Shown here piece after piece: positions 35,089-44,629 of a stretch of 64,000 nt of DNA; position 1 is the stretch's first letter, and each line of letters starts with the position of its first letter. The position numbers were made by a program, and so were the translations under genes. Source of the DNA: an uncultured bacterium (lineage in GTDB: Bacteria; Planctomycetota; GCA-002687715). The stretch is from positions 39,604 through 103,603 of the forward strand of contig CADEGH010000019.1 of assembly GCA_902826835.1 (NCBI GenBank), read 5' to 3'. Under the pieces are notes generated by a model. It ran no database searches and was not told where the DNA came from. It was given only the letters and a program-made list of their open reading frames with translations.

Positions 35089-36545
35089 AAGAGGCGCCTC
35101 CAGCGTCGGCCATCCTTCGCGATCCAGCGGTCCGCTTCGGTCGGCCCCGCACTGCCACGTTCGTACTGCGGCAACGGCGACGGATCGCGCTCCCATTCAT
35201 GCAGAATTGGCGTGACGAAGGACCACGAATGTTCGACCGAGTCCGACCGGATGAACAAGGTGGAATCCCCCTTCAACGCATCGAGGAGGAGCCGTTGATA
35301 CGCCTCGGGTGGATCGCCACCGAAGGTTTCCTTGTAGCGGAAGTCCGCTTCCACGGGGGCAAACGCCAGGGACTCGCCGGGGCGCTTGCAGTTGAAGCCG
35401 AGCGAGATCCCTTCGTTGGGCTGAATCCCGAACACCAGCGTGTTCTGGCCCATCCGCAACACCGATTGGTCTCCAGAGCCGAACAGGCCGATGGGGACGG
35501 TTTGAAATTGAATGGCGACTTCGGTGCGCTTGGCACTCAAGGCCTTGCCCGTGCGCAGATAGAAGGGCACGCCCTGCCATCGCCAATTGTCGATCGCGAC
35601 CTTCAATGCCGTGTAGGTGGGAGTCCGCGAATCTGGGCGAACGCCTTCTTCCGCTGCGAAACCCGCGTATTGGGCCCGGATGGTGTGAGTCCGGACCGCG
35701 TCCTCGTTGAAGGGCCGAAGCGCACGGAGAACCTTGGCGACCTCGTCGCGGACGTCGTCGCCCGAAAACGAGACCGGGCACTCCATGGCGCAGAGGGCGA
35801 GCACCTGGAGCAGGTGATTCTGCACGAGGTCGCGCAGGACGCCGGTTTCGTCGTAGAAGCGCCCTCGGCCATCGACATCCACCTGCTCGGCGGCGGTGAT
35901 CTGAACGCTCTCGATGAAGCGACGGTTCCACAACGGATCGAAGATCGCGTTGCCAAATCGGAAGAAGAGGATGTTTTGCACCGTCTCTTTGCCGAGGTAG
36001 TGGTCGATGCGGTAGACCTGGCGTTCATCCAGATTGGCGTGCACGATCCGGTCCAAGGCCCGCGCGGACTCGAGATCGCGACCGAACGGCTTTTCGATCA
36101 CCACCCGGCTCCAGGGTGAAGCGGCGCGGTTCAGGGGATAGATGAGCCCTTCGCGGCCGAGGTTCTCGATGATGTTCGGAAATGCACTCGGGGCGGTCGC
36201 CAAGTAGAAGAGGCGGTTGCCGCCGCGTGCATGAAGGTGCTCGCGAAGCCGACGGTAGGTCAGCGGATCTTCGAAATTGCCTTCGAGATAGCGCGCCCGG
36301 GCCGCGAAGCTCTCCCACTCGTTCTCCAGAAACAGATGCGACCGCAGATGGAGTCGTGACTCGTCACTGAGCATCGCGCGGAAGCCGGCGTCGGCCAGTG
36401 GGCGGCGGGCCACGCCGAGGATTTCGAAGTCCGGCGGGAGGTAACCCGCGCGGTCGAGACGGAACAGCGCCGGGATCAGCTTGCGGTGCGAAAGATCGCC
36501 GGTGGCTCCGAAGATGACGAAGGTGGCCGGCTCGCAGCACTGCAT
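35085..36545 (-). CDS. zwf: Glucose-6-phosphate 1-dehydrogenase
   Basis: 486 residues from ATG 36545 ([23 protein letters not shown]). NADP-binding [17 protein letters not shown]. Substrate site [21 protein letters not shown] with the catalytic His-Lys. EKPFG upstream and [16 protein letters not shown] C-terminal region. Normal length for G6PDH. It is the first step of the oxidative pentose phosphate pathway and the first gene of zwf-pgl-gnd. An 80-bp intergenic stretch separates it from the divergent glycogen-debranching gene and must hold both promoters; I cannot pick out clear boxes in it. Confidence 0.93.
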   Translation of the reverse strand: MQCCEPATFVIFGATGDLSHRKLIPALFRLDRAGYLPPDFEILGVARRPLADAGFRAMLSDESRLHLRSHLFLENEWESFAARARYLEGNFEDPLTYRRLREHLHARGGNRLFYLATAPSAFPNIIENLGREGLIYPLNRAASPWSRVVIEKPFGRDLESARALDRIVHANLDERQVYRIDHYLGKETVQNILFFRFGNAIFDPLWNRRFIESVQITAAEQVDVDGRGRFYDETGVLRDLVQNHLLQVLALCAMECPVSFSGDDVRDEVAKVLRALRPFNEDAVRTHTIRAQYAGFAAEEGVRPDSRTPTYTALKVAIDNWRWQGVPFYLRTGKALSAKRTEVAIQFQTVPIGLFGSGDQSVLRMGQNTLVFGIQPNEGISLGFNCKRPGESLAFAPVEADFRYKETFGGDPPEAYQRLLLDALKGDSTLFIRSDSVEHSWSFVTPILHEWERDPSPLPQYERGSAGPTEADRWIAKDGRRWRRLL

Positions 36546-36625
36546 GCCGGACGCTACCAGTTTCCGATGCGGGGTTAAGATGTGAAACCCGAGGATGATC
36601 CCGGCATCCAAGGGGCGAGGCCGAC

Positions 36626-38557
36626 ATGGACCCAAGCGACCAAATCCCCGAATGGCTCGAAACGGATGGCATCGGCGGCTTCGCGATGGGGCCCATTCAC
36701 GGGCCGCGGACACGTCGATATCACTCGCTCTTGACCAGTTCCAAAGACGGCACCGCGAACCGCCGCGTGTGCGTCGTCGGACACGACGCCTGGCTCGAAA
36801 TTGCCGGCCGCACCGTGCCGCTCACCACCCAAGCGTGGCGAGGCGGGCTTCGCCACCCGGATGCCGAGTCCTACTTTCGGGGTTTCCAGGCGGAACCTTG
36901 GCCGACCATCGACCTCGAACCGGCGCCGGGGCTTCGGGTCCGGCACGAGATCTTCATGGTGCACGGGGCCAGCGCCACCGTGCTCCGCTGGCGTTTGGAG
37001 GGCGCATCCAGCGACGCCACCCTGCACCTTCGGCTTTTCCTGAGCGGACGCGACTACCACCAGCTCGAATCCAGCGCGAATCCGGACGGTTTCGATGCCC
37101 AGGCGGAAGGCCATCACGTCCGCCTTCGGCTGCGCTCCGGAGCGCCCGATCTTCTGGCGATCCACGACGGGCAGTTCCGAGCAGAGAGCCACTGGTACCG
37201 CGGCTTCCACTACGCGGAGGAGGCAGCCCGCGGGTTCGACTCCAGCGAGGACGCAGCCGCACCAGGCGTCTTGGCCCTGCCTTTCGAGTCCGGAGAAGCG
37301 TGTCTGGTCATCGTGCGCGAAGACCACGCCCCCCGAATCCTTGGCGACGAGGTCGGAGCGGCGCCCCTCGTCGCCAAACTCGAAAAGCGGGAACGGGCGC
37401 GGCGGTCGCGCTTCGCGAGCCCGCTGCATCGCGCAGCCGATGCCTACATCGTCGAGACGGCAGGCGGCCCCACCATCGTCGCAGGGTATCCGTGGTTCAC
37501 TGACTGGGGCCGTGACACGTTCATTTCCCTCTCCGGTTTGACCCTCGCCACCGGTCGCGCCAAACTCGCGGGCGAGATCCTCGCACGCTGGTCCAAGACG
37601 CAAGACCAGGGAATGATCCCCAATCGCTTCGTGGATGCCGGAGGCGATCCGGAATTCAACAGCGTCGACGCCTCGCTTTGGTTCCTGGTCGCCGCCGAAC
37701 AGTGGAAGCAGGCCACCCAGGGAACCCCGGACGACAATCCCGACCTGCGTCGCGAGCTCGACCTCACCGCCGAGCGCCTCATTGCGGCTTTCACGAGCGG
37801 CGCTCGCTACGGCATCCGCGTGGATCACGACGGGCTTCTCCGCGCGGGAGTGCCTGGGACCCAGCTCACTTGGATGGATGCCAAAGTGGGCGACGAAGTG
37901 ATCACGCCGCGAATTGGCAAGCCCGTGGAAATCCAAGCCCTCTGGCTTCGGGTCCTCGCGGCCACGGCCCCCCGTTCGTCCGATGCCGCGGCACTATTTC
38001 GCCAGGCCCAAGCGTCGTTCCTCGAGGAATTCACTCCCACCTCGGACGGTGGACTTCCCGACGTGCTCGATGTCGACGGCCACCCCGGCGCTCGCGACGA
38101 TTCCCTTCGCCCGAACCAAGTGCTCGCGATCCCTTGGCTCCCGCCGCCTCTCGCCCGGTCCGCTCTGAGCGTGGTCGAGCGGGCTCTCGTCACCCCCTTC
38201 GGCCTGCGCACCCTCGCCGAATCCGATCCGAGACACGTCCCACGCTATCTCGGTGGCCCGGGCGAGCGTGACCGCGGCTACCACCAAGGCACCGTCTGGC
38301 CGTGGCTCATCGGCCCCTGGATCGACGCCTGGCTCCACGTGCACGGCACCGATCCTGCTGCCCAATCCAAAGCCCACTCCCGCTTCCTCTCCCCGCTCCA
38401 GTCCTGGCTCTCCACCCACCACCTCTCCCACCTCCCCGAACTCTTCGACTCCGCTCCCCCTCATCACCCCCGCGGCGCCCCCTTTCAAGCCTGGTCCCTC
38501 GCTGAATACCTCCGCGCCTCCCGAGCTCTCGGTGCCTTTGCATCCACCGCTCGTTGA
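36626..38557 (+). CDS. Glycogen-debranching-type amylo-alpha-1,6-glucosidase
   Basis: 643 residues. The N-terminal beta domain ([27 protein letters not shown]) is typical of bacterial/archaeal debranching GDE_N. The (alpha/alpha)6 barrel contains [26 protein letters not shown] and [11 protein letters not shown], then [14 protein letters not shown], as in GDE_C/GH133-like enzymes. It releases branch glucose from glycogen or related alpha-glucans. It is divergent from zwf, so glycogen mobilisation and glucose-6-phosphate oxidation may be co-controlled. No signal peptide; cytoplasmic. The last ~60 codons are strikingly C-rich. Confidence 0.88.
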   Translation: MDPSDQIPEWLETDGIGGFAMGPIHGPRTRRYHSLLTSSKDGTANRRVCVVGHDAWLEIAGRTVPLTTQAWRGGLRHPDAESYFRGFQAEPWPTIDLEPAPGLRVRHEIFMVHGASATVLRWRLEGASSDATLHLRLFLSGRDYHQLESSANPDGFDAQAEGHHVRLRLRSGAPDLLAIHDGQFRAESHWYRGFHYAEEAARGFDSSEDAAAPGVLALPFESGEACLVIVREDHAPRILGDEVGAAPLVAKLEKRERARRSRFASPLHRAADAYIVETAGGPTIVAGYPWFTDWGRDTFISLSGLTLATGRAKLAGEILARWSKTQDQGMIPNRFVDAGGDPEFNSVDASLWFLVAAEQWKQATQGTPDDNPDLRRELDLTAERLIAAFTSGARYGIRVDHDGLLRAGVPGTQLTWMDAKVGDEVITPRIGKPVEIQALWLRVLAATAPRSSDAAALFRQAQASFLEEFTPTSDGGLPDVLDVDGHPGARDDSLRPNQVLAIPWLPPPLARSALSVVERALVTPFGLRTLAESDPRHVPRYLGGPGERDRGYHQGTVWPWLIGPWIDAWLHVHGTDPAAQSKAHSRFLSPLQSWLSTHHLSHLPELFDSAPPHHPRGAPFQAWSLAEYLRASRALGAFASTAR

Positions 38558-39509
38558 AATCGTCTGCGCGGGGGACTTCACTGGCCACCGGCCTGGCGCA
38601 GAAGTGCTTTCGGAGGAGGTGCGTCGGGGCTTGAGGCTCTGCAGCATGCATCGGGCTTACATGCCGCGACTGCCCATCGGAGGTATCAGACAGATTGTCC
38701 CAGTTCGACATTCTTGGAGACCTCTTGGCGCGCACAAAAGGGAACCCTTGGTTCCGTTTCACACGAGAAGCGAGCATTCCTGAGCGCCTCCAGGAACCTG
38801 AGGATCCGTATTATGGCCGCGTACGGCGATCCCATCGCCCAGGGTGTTCCCAGAAAATAGCGAAATGGCTCAGGTCCTCGCGACTTCTGCTCGGCCATCG
38901 CGCTGCCAAGCATGCCCCACCGATCATGGATGGACGTTCGATTGCCTGATCCGAATTGTGTAACGCAAATTCAACGGGCGGGCTTGTCTATCGGAAGCGG
39001 AGATTGCCAGATCCGCTCGCAGCCGGTCGCGAGTCGAGATAGGACTTCGGCGCGGAGGTTTCGAGGCAAACAACTGGGTTGATCCTCGCTCCGATGAGAG
39101 CAATCGGAAGCGAAGGCGAAATCACGAGGCCGTCGGTGGCGCTCCGTGATGACACCCTGGGCTACGAGCTCGTGTCCCAGGCGGATCTGGTGATCCGCGT
39201 TCCCACGGGGGGTGGCACGCACGTTGGGAGGGTGCAAGGGGCGAGTGCGCTCGTAGCTGAGCCGTCGCCACGGTAATCCGGCTCAATCCTAATGCCCACG
39301 CTGGCATGAAGCCTGCCGCAGGAGAAACCACTTCCAATCGACAGCCAACTTGACACTAACCAAGTGGATGGACCAGGTATGAACGTGTCGGGCGGGAGCA
39401 TGAGGGGCATCTTTGCGGAGGCTTGATCTCGGGATCCTCGGGCCCTTCATGCGAGGCGGCGATCATGCAATCGGGCGGTTCGAAGTCCCCCGCACCCCGG
39501 AGGCTTCCC
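38558..39509. other. Gene-poor 950-bp interval
   Basis: I find no convincing gene. Short frames exist on both strands (38686-38913 minus, 38971-39237 minus, 39079-39276 plus), but none has recognisable motifs, a good ribosome site or support from context. Base composition is less GC-biased than the neighbours. One small palindrome, GGAACC-CTT-GGTTCC (38741-38755), has no T-run. Decayed mobile DNA is possible but not shown. Confidence 0.5.
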
Positions 39510-40043
39510 ATGTCGACGCGCGAGCTTTGGATCCAGCGTCTGAAAGACACCGATGTCCGGTTGCTCTTCCAACTCCATCACGGGTTGGATGTGCCGGGCC
39601 TCACACGTTTTTTTGCCGCCGTCAGCCGTCTCGGAGACGGGGTCGCCTGGTACGGCCTCATCCTCGCGGTAGCGGGCTTGGGCGGAGCCGAAGGACGGGC
39701 CGCCGCGCTCCAAATGACCCTGACCGGCCTCGCGCTCACCGGCCTCTACAAACTGATGAAACACGGGGTGGCCCGACCGCGGCCCTGCGATGTCTTCGCT
39801 CAGGTCTGCGCCATCGTGCCACCCCTCGACCGATTTTCCTTTCCTTCCGGACACACCATGCACGCGGTGGCCTTCACCTGGATGGCGACCGCATTCGCCC
39901 CTGCCCTGGGAGTGCTCCTCATACCCTTCACCGCGATGGTGATGCTCTCTCGGATGGTGCTGGGGCTGCACTATCCATCCGACGTGGCGGCCGGCGCGAC
40001 CATCGGGATGCTTGCCGCCGCGCTGGCGACGTCGCTTTCCTGA
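39510..40043 (+). CDS. PAP2-family membrane phosphatase
   Basis: 177 residues from ATG 39510 (MSTRELWIQRL). The three phosphatase signatures are present in order: KHGVARPRP (K-x6-RP), FSFPSGHTMH (PSGH) and SRMVLGLHYPSD (SR-x5-H-x3-D). About five hydrophobic helices surround them. It removes phosphate from lipid phosphates such as phosphatidic acid or undecaprenyl pyrophosphate at the membrane. It precedes an acyl-CoA/lipase operon by 140 bases and may belong to lipid turnover. Confidence 0.85.
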   Translation: MSTRELWIQRLKDTDVRLLFQLHHGLDVPGLTRFFAAVSRLGDGVAWYGLILAVAGLGGAEGRAAALQMTLTGLALTGLYKLMKHGVARPRPCDVFAQVCAIVPPLDRFSFPSGHTMHAVAFTWMATAFAPALGVLLIPFTAMVMLSRMVLGLHYPSDVAAGATIGMLAAALATSLS

Positions 40044-40182
40044 CCCCCGCGAAAACCGACCTCGACCCGCCGCTTCGTTTTGTCGCGCGATCGGACCGAT
40101 AGGCCCCCCTGGCCTGTTCCGCCTCGCGTACAAAGCGGCGGGGCCGTACAGATTTGGGCGGAAGCCCGTCTCGAGGTGAGCC

Positions 40183-41694
40183 ATGGGGGTTGGACATCCG
40201 CGCTGGGATCGCATGGGGCAGGACGAACTTGCCCACGATCAGACCCGCCGGCTCCGTCAATTCCTGGCGCGCCGGGTGCTGCCCTTCAGCCCCCTCTATC
40301 GCGAGCGATTCGCCGCCGCGGGGATCAGCGCGGAGTCGATCCGGACCTTCGACGACATCGCGAAGATTCCGTTCACGACCAAGCAGGATCTCCTGGTCAC
40401 GCAGGAAAACCCCGAAGGGCCGCGCCGCGTCATCCTCGCCCCCACCGCGCAGACGCTGAAAGAACGCCTCCCCAAATCGGAACTCCTGGGCCTCCTCGCC
40501 CGCAAACTCGTCTCGGGTCCGGAAGCAGCCATGGCTCAGGTGCGGCGCGAGTTCGCGCCCTGCTCCATGTTCTTCACGACGGGCCGCAGCGCCGGTGCGA
40601 TCCCGTTCATGCTGACCCGCTACGACCATCGCCTCCTGAGCGAAGGCGCCCGTCGCGTCGTGGACGTATTGGGAGTCGATCCCGCGAAGGACCGCATCCT
40701 GAATCTTTTCCCCTATGCGCCGCACCTCGCGTTTTGGCAGACCTTCTTCTGCGGATACGAAACCGGAACTCTCACTCTGAATACCGGCGGTGGACGTGTC
40801 ATGCCAGCCGATCGTGTCCTCGGCGCGCTCGAACGATTGAAGCCGACTCTCGTCGTCGGCATGCCCGGATACTTCTATCACCTGCTGCGCATCGCCGTGA
40901 ACGAGAAGAGGGACTTATCGAGCATCCGTCTCATTGCCCTCGGCGGCGAAAATGTCGCCCCGGGATTGAAGCGCAAAGTCACGAGCATGCTGGCGTCCGC
41001 CGGGGCCCCCGATGTCCGGGTGGCCTCCGTCCTGGGTTTCACCGAGGCGCGCCTCTGCTGGACCGAGTGTGTCGGCGAACGTCGCACGGGCTTCCACACC
41101 TACCCCGACTTCGGCCTGTTCGAGATCATTAATCCGGACACGGGCAAACCGCTGCCGCCCGGCACGACCGGAGAACTGGTCTACACCTGCCTGGACGGCC
41201 GCGGATCCGTCGTCATACGCTATCGCACGGGCGACATCGTCGAAGGCGGCCTGCGCACGGAGCCTTGCCCCGGTTGCGGACGCACGATGCCGAGGCTCAT
41301 GTCCGACATCCGGCGCACCTCCAACGTGAAGAGCCTGGACATCGGCAAAGTCAAAGGCACGCTCGTCAATCTGAACGAGTTGAGCGAGGCCTTCGCCGGC
41401 GATCCCGAGATCGAGGAGTGGCAGCTCGAAATCAGGAAGCGGAATCACGATCCCTATGAAACCGACGAACTCGTCCTCTACTGCGCGCTGAAGCCGGGCA
41501 CGGACGAGGCGGGCTTCCGAGCTCGGATCCAAACCGAGGTGAACGAACGGACGGAGGTCCGGCTGAACGGAATCGTCGTGGAGTCGGTCCCCGCCCTCCT
41601 GACCCGAGTGGGCATGGAGGAACGCACCAAAGAGGAACGCATTCTCGATCGCCGCCGGGAAGTGATGGAAAAAATTCGCGGAGGCACGCCGTGA
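40183..41694 (+). CDS. PaaK-like AMP-forming acyl-CoA ligase
   Basis: 503 residues; start ATG 40183 with GAGG six bases upstream. The ANL-superfamily layout of phenylacetate-CoA ligase: RFAAAGI...FDDIAKIPFTTKQDLL near the N-terminus, the adenylate region FFTTGRSAGAIPF, GGENVAPGLKRK, GFTEARLCWTE, and the GELVYTCL...VIRYRTGDI motif. The C-terminal subdomain has a Cys pair (CPGCG) before SDIRRTSNVKS. Its substrate is likely an aromatic or fatty acid. It is the first gene of a four-gene operon (ligase, patatin, FadJ-like, thiolase) joined by GTGA/ATGA overlaps. Confidence 0.8.
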   Translation: MGVGHPRWDRMGQDELAHDQTRRLRQFLARRVLPFSPLYRERFAAAGISAESIRTFDDIAKIPFTTKQDLLVTQENPEGPRRVILAPTAQTLKERLPKSELLGLLARKLVSGPEAAMAQVRREFAPCSMFFTTGRSAGAIPFMLTRYDHRLLSEGARRVVDVLGVDPAKDRILNLFPYAPHLAFWQTFFCGYETGTLTLNTGGGRVMPADRVLGALERLKPTLVVGMPGYFYHLLRIAVNEKRDLSSIRLIALGGENVAPGLKRKVTSMLASAGAPDVRVASVLGFTEARLCWTECVGERRTGFHTYPDFGLFEIINPDTGKPLPPGTTGELVYTCLDGRGSVVIRYRTGDIVEGGLRTEPCPGCGRTMPRLMSDIRRTSNVKSLDIGKVKGTLVNLNELSEAFAGDPEIEEWQLEIRKRNHDPYETDELVLYCALKPGTDEAGFRARIQTEVNERTEVRLNGIVVESVPALLTRVGMEERTKEERILDRRREVMEKIRGGTP

Positions 41695-42623
41695 GAGAGG
41701 GGCCAATCACGGTCGCACTGGGAGGCGGTGGCGCCCGCGGGCTCGCACACCTCGGAGTGATCGAAGTGCTGGAGGACGCCGGCGTCCCCATCGAACGCAT
41801 CGTGGGCGTCAGCATCGGCAGCATCTTGGGCGCGGTCTACGCATTCCAGCCGGACATCCGCCCCGCCACCGCGCGCGTTCTCGAGTATCTTCGGTCGCCG
41901 AGCTTCCGCCGCCATCAAGAAGCCCTGTACGGCACTCGCCGTGGTGGCAAGGCGGACGGGAATCGCAGTTTCTTTTGGTGGGGGCGATTCCGCGAATACG
42001 TGACCGCGAACCGACTCGTCCACCGCGTCATGACCAGGCCGTCGTTCCTGACTTCGAGCCTCCTCGACGACATCTTGGATCACCTCTTGCCGGATGCCGA
42101 CATCGCGGATGCCAAACTCCCGTTAACGGTGGTCTGCGTGGATTTGAAGAGCGGCAAACGAACCGCCCTGGAGCGCGGGCCGGTGCGGAGAGCCGTGCGC
42201 GGATCGGCTTCCCTGCCCGGGATCTTCCCGCCGGTGGTCTGGGAGGAGCAACTCCTGGCCGACGTGGGTATCTTCTGTCCGGTGCCCACCATCCCTGCCC
42301 GCAGTTACGGTCCTTATCCGTTGATCGCCGTCGATGTCACACCGGCGATCGGCGCCGCCGACAAAGTCGAAACCGCCCTCGATGTGATGATGCGCATGGA
42401 GGAAATCGGCGGCACCCTCTTTCGGGACTACACCCAATCCTTGGCCGACATCGTCGTCAAACCGAATGTCAACGGCCTCGAGTGGTCGGACTTCTCGGAT
42501 CCGGAGTGGACCATCGCCCGGGGTCGGGAAGCCGCGGTCTCTCTATTGCCCCGCATCCTTGAGCTCGTCGGAGCGGATCGCCGTCGATCGGTTTCGCAGC
42601 CCGCGCCGGAGGCCCGCTCGTGA
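41691..42623 (+). CDS. Patatin-like phospholipase/lipase
   Basis: 310 residues from GTG 41691, with GGAGG upstream and GTGA overlap with the ligase gene. The oxyanion GGGGARG (11-17), nucleophile elbow GVSIGS (Ser41) and a catalytic-dyad Asp in LLADVGIF (~190) are all intact. It hydrolyses acyl esters and would release fatty acids for the beta-oxidation enzymes encoded next to it. No signal peptide, so it is cytoplasmic or membrane-associated. Confidence 0.87.
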   Translation: MREGPITVALGGGGARGLAHLGVIEVLEDAGVPIERIVGVSIGSILGAVYAFQPDIRPATARVLEYLRSPSFRRHQEALYGTRRGGKADGNRSFFWWGRFREYVTANRLVHRVMTRPSFLTSSLLDDILDHLLPDADIADAKLPLTVVCVDLKSGKRTALERGPVRRAVRGSASLPGIFPPVVWEEQLLADVGIFCPVPTIPARSYGPYPLIAVDVTPAIGAADKVETALDVMMRMEEIGGTLFRDYTQSLADIVVKPNVNGLEWSDFSDPEWTIARGREAAVSLLPRILELVGADRRRSVSQPAPEARS

Positions 42624-44629
42624 TCACGCCGGAACGTGGGGCCGACGGGGTCCTCCATCTGCTTTTGGGAGGGTCGAACCCCACCGAGCCGTTTGTCTTG
42701 TCACGCGCGGAGTTGACCAGCCTCGACCGGCACTTGGACGGCATCCCATCCGACCCGACAATCACCGGTCTCCTCATCCGCTCCGCACATCCGACCGTGT
42801 TTTGCGCGGGGGCCGATGTCGATGAAATGGCGAACCTGCGGAGCTCGGCCGAAGCCGCTCCGCTGGTGAAAATGGGACAAGATGTCTTCGCAAAGCTCGC
42901 GAGACTGGCGATCAAGAGCGTGGCGCTCGTGCACGGAACTTGTGTCGGTGGCGGCTTCGAGCTCGCGCTGGCGTGTTCGTCACGCATCGCCTCGGATGAT
43001 CGTTCCACCAAGCTCGGCCTTCCCGAAGTCAAACTCGGAATCCTGCCCGCTTGGGGGGGCAGCGTGCGCCTGACCAAGCTCGTCGGGGCGAGTCAGGCCG
43101 TCGGCATGATCACCGCCGGGCGCCTGCTCGGAGGAGAATCGGCGCGGAGGATGGGCATCGTGGCGAGCGTCCTGCCCAAGGAGCTCATGGTCAAGGAGGC
43201 CCTCTCGCTGTTGGCGCGGCTGCGCAAAGGCGAATGCCCCCTGAAGGTCAAGCGCCCCTTGGTCCAACGCCTCTTGGACGGAACGAGCGTCGGGCGGAAC
43301 CAGATCCGCAAGAAGGCGAAGGCGGCCATCGAGAAAGAAACTCGCGGGCACTACCCGGCCCCCCTGGCGGCGCTCGAAGTCAGCCTCGTGTCGGCCGGTC
43401 GATCCCTCGAAGAAGGCCAGGCCCTCGAACGAGAGTCGGTGCTGCGCCTCCTTGAGACACCGGTCCACAAAGAACTCCTTCGCTTGTTCCAAATCACCCG
43501 CGAGAGCCAACGGCCGCCCGTGTACGGAATGGGAAAATCGGCGCCGCGGATGCGGGAAGTCGCCGTCATCGGCGGCGGAATCATGGGCGCGGGCATTGCG
43601 GCCCTCGCGCTCGGCAAGGGATTCGGGGTCCGCCTGATCGACAAAGATCCCGCCGCTCTCATCAAGGCCCGCGCGCTCGCCGAGTCCGAAATTCAAAGGC
43701 TGGCGCAGAAGCGCGAAATCTCGAAGGCGGAGGCCAAGACCCGATTGCTTCGCCTGTCCATGGCCACCGACTTCTCGGGTCTCCTCGGGATCGAACTCGC
43801 GATCGAGGCGGTGCCCGAAAAGCGCGAGCTCAAGGAGCGCGTCTTGAAGGGTCTTTCGGAGGCCCTGCGACCCGATGCCCTCTTAGCCACCAATACCTCG
43901 AGCTTTCCGATTGCCGAGCTGGCCTGCAGCGTGCGCCGTCCCGAGCGATTCTTGGGGCTGCACTTCTTCAATCCACCGGGAAAGATGCCTCTGCTCGAGA
44001 TCATCCGCGGCACCGCGACTAGCGAGAACGCACTCGCCCGCGGCATCCGTTTCGGAAGTGATCTCGGTAAGACGGTGATCGTCGTGGGCGACGGGCCGGG
44101 ATTCCTCGTGAATCGGCTCTTGGCCCCCTACTTTCAAGCGGCCCTCCAGTGGGTCACGGAGGGAGCCGACCCGCTTGCCATTGATCAAGCGATCTCGGCG
44201 TACGGCTTGCCGATGGGTCCCTTTCGACTCATGGACGAAATTGGCCTCGACGTGGTCTTGGACGCCTCTCGTCATATGGCGGAACGCCCGGGATCAGGCT
44301 TTCAGGTCCATCCCGTCCTCGAAAAGCTGGTGTCTGGGAAGCACCTGGGAAAGAAGTCCGGAAGCGGATTTCTCCAGCACCAGGATTCAGCGTCGCGCAC
44401 GCTCGCTCCGGAATTTGCGAGCCTCTTGCCGGGCGCTCGACTAACCCCCGACCAAAAGGTCGTGACCGACCGGCTCTTGGCCATCATGGTGAAAGAAGCG
44501 CGGGCGATTCAGGCCGAGGGGTTGGTGCTCAGTGCTTCTGACATCGATATCGGCACCGTATTCGGGCTTGGGTTTCCCGCGTTCCGCGGGGGCCTCCTTC
44601 GGGCCGCCGAAGTGGAGGGACTCGGATGA
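42620..44629 (+). CDS. fadJ: Bifunctional enoyl-CoA hydratase/3-hydroxyacyl-CoA dehydrogenase (FadJ/FadB-like)
   Basis: 669 residues from GTG 42620 (GTGA overlap, GGAGG upstream). N-terminal crotonase domain: FCAGADVDEM, and GTCVGGGFELALACSSRIASDD and LGLPEVKLGILPAWGG carrying the two catalytic Glu. Then the Rossmann domain VIGGGIMGAGIA (~315), HFFNPPGKMPLLEIIRG with the catalytic His, and a C-terminal repeat. It carries out hydration and NAD-dependent oxidation of fatty acyl-CoA. Slightly shorter than E. coli FadJ. Its partner thiolase follows with an ATGA overlap. Confidence 0.9.
   Translation: MITPERGADGVLHLLLGGSNPTEPFVLSRAELTSLDRHLDGIPSDPTITGLLIRSAHPTVFCAGADVDEMANLRSSAEAAPLVKMGQDVFAKLARLAIKSVALVHGTCVGGGFELALACSSRIASDDRSTKLGLPEVKLGILPAWGGSVRLTKLVGASQAVGMITAGRLLGGESARRMGIVASVLPKELMVKEALSLLARLRKGECPLKVKRPLVQRLLDGTSVGRNQIRKKAKAAIEKETRGHYPAPLAALEVSLVSAGRSLEEGQALERESVLRLLETPVHKELLRLFQITRESQRPPVYGMGKSAPRMREVAVIGGGIMGAGIAALALGKGFGVRLIDKDPAALIKARALAESEIQRLAQKREISKAEAKTRLLRLSMATDFSGLLGIELAIEAVPEKRELKERVLKGLSEALRPDALLATNTSSFPIAELACSVRRPERFLGLHFFNPPGKMPLLEIIRGTATSENALARGIRFGSDLGKTVIVVGDGPGFLVNRLLAPYFQAALQWVTEGADPLAIDQAISAYGLPMGPFRLMDEIGLDVVLDASRHMAERPGSGFQVHPVLEKLVSGKHLGKKSGSGFLQHQDSASRTLAPEFASLLPGARLTPDQKVVTDRLLAIMVKEARAIQAEGLVLSASDIDIGTVFGLGFPAFRGGLLRAAEVEGLG

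Noticed and set aside
38741..38755. GGAACC-CTT-GGTTCC palindrome as a terminator
   Set aside because: The stem is short and no T-run follows on either strand.
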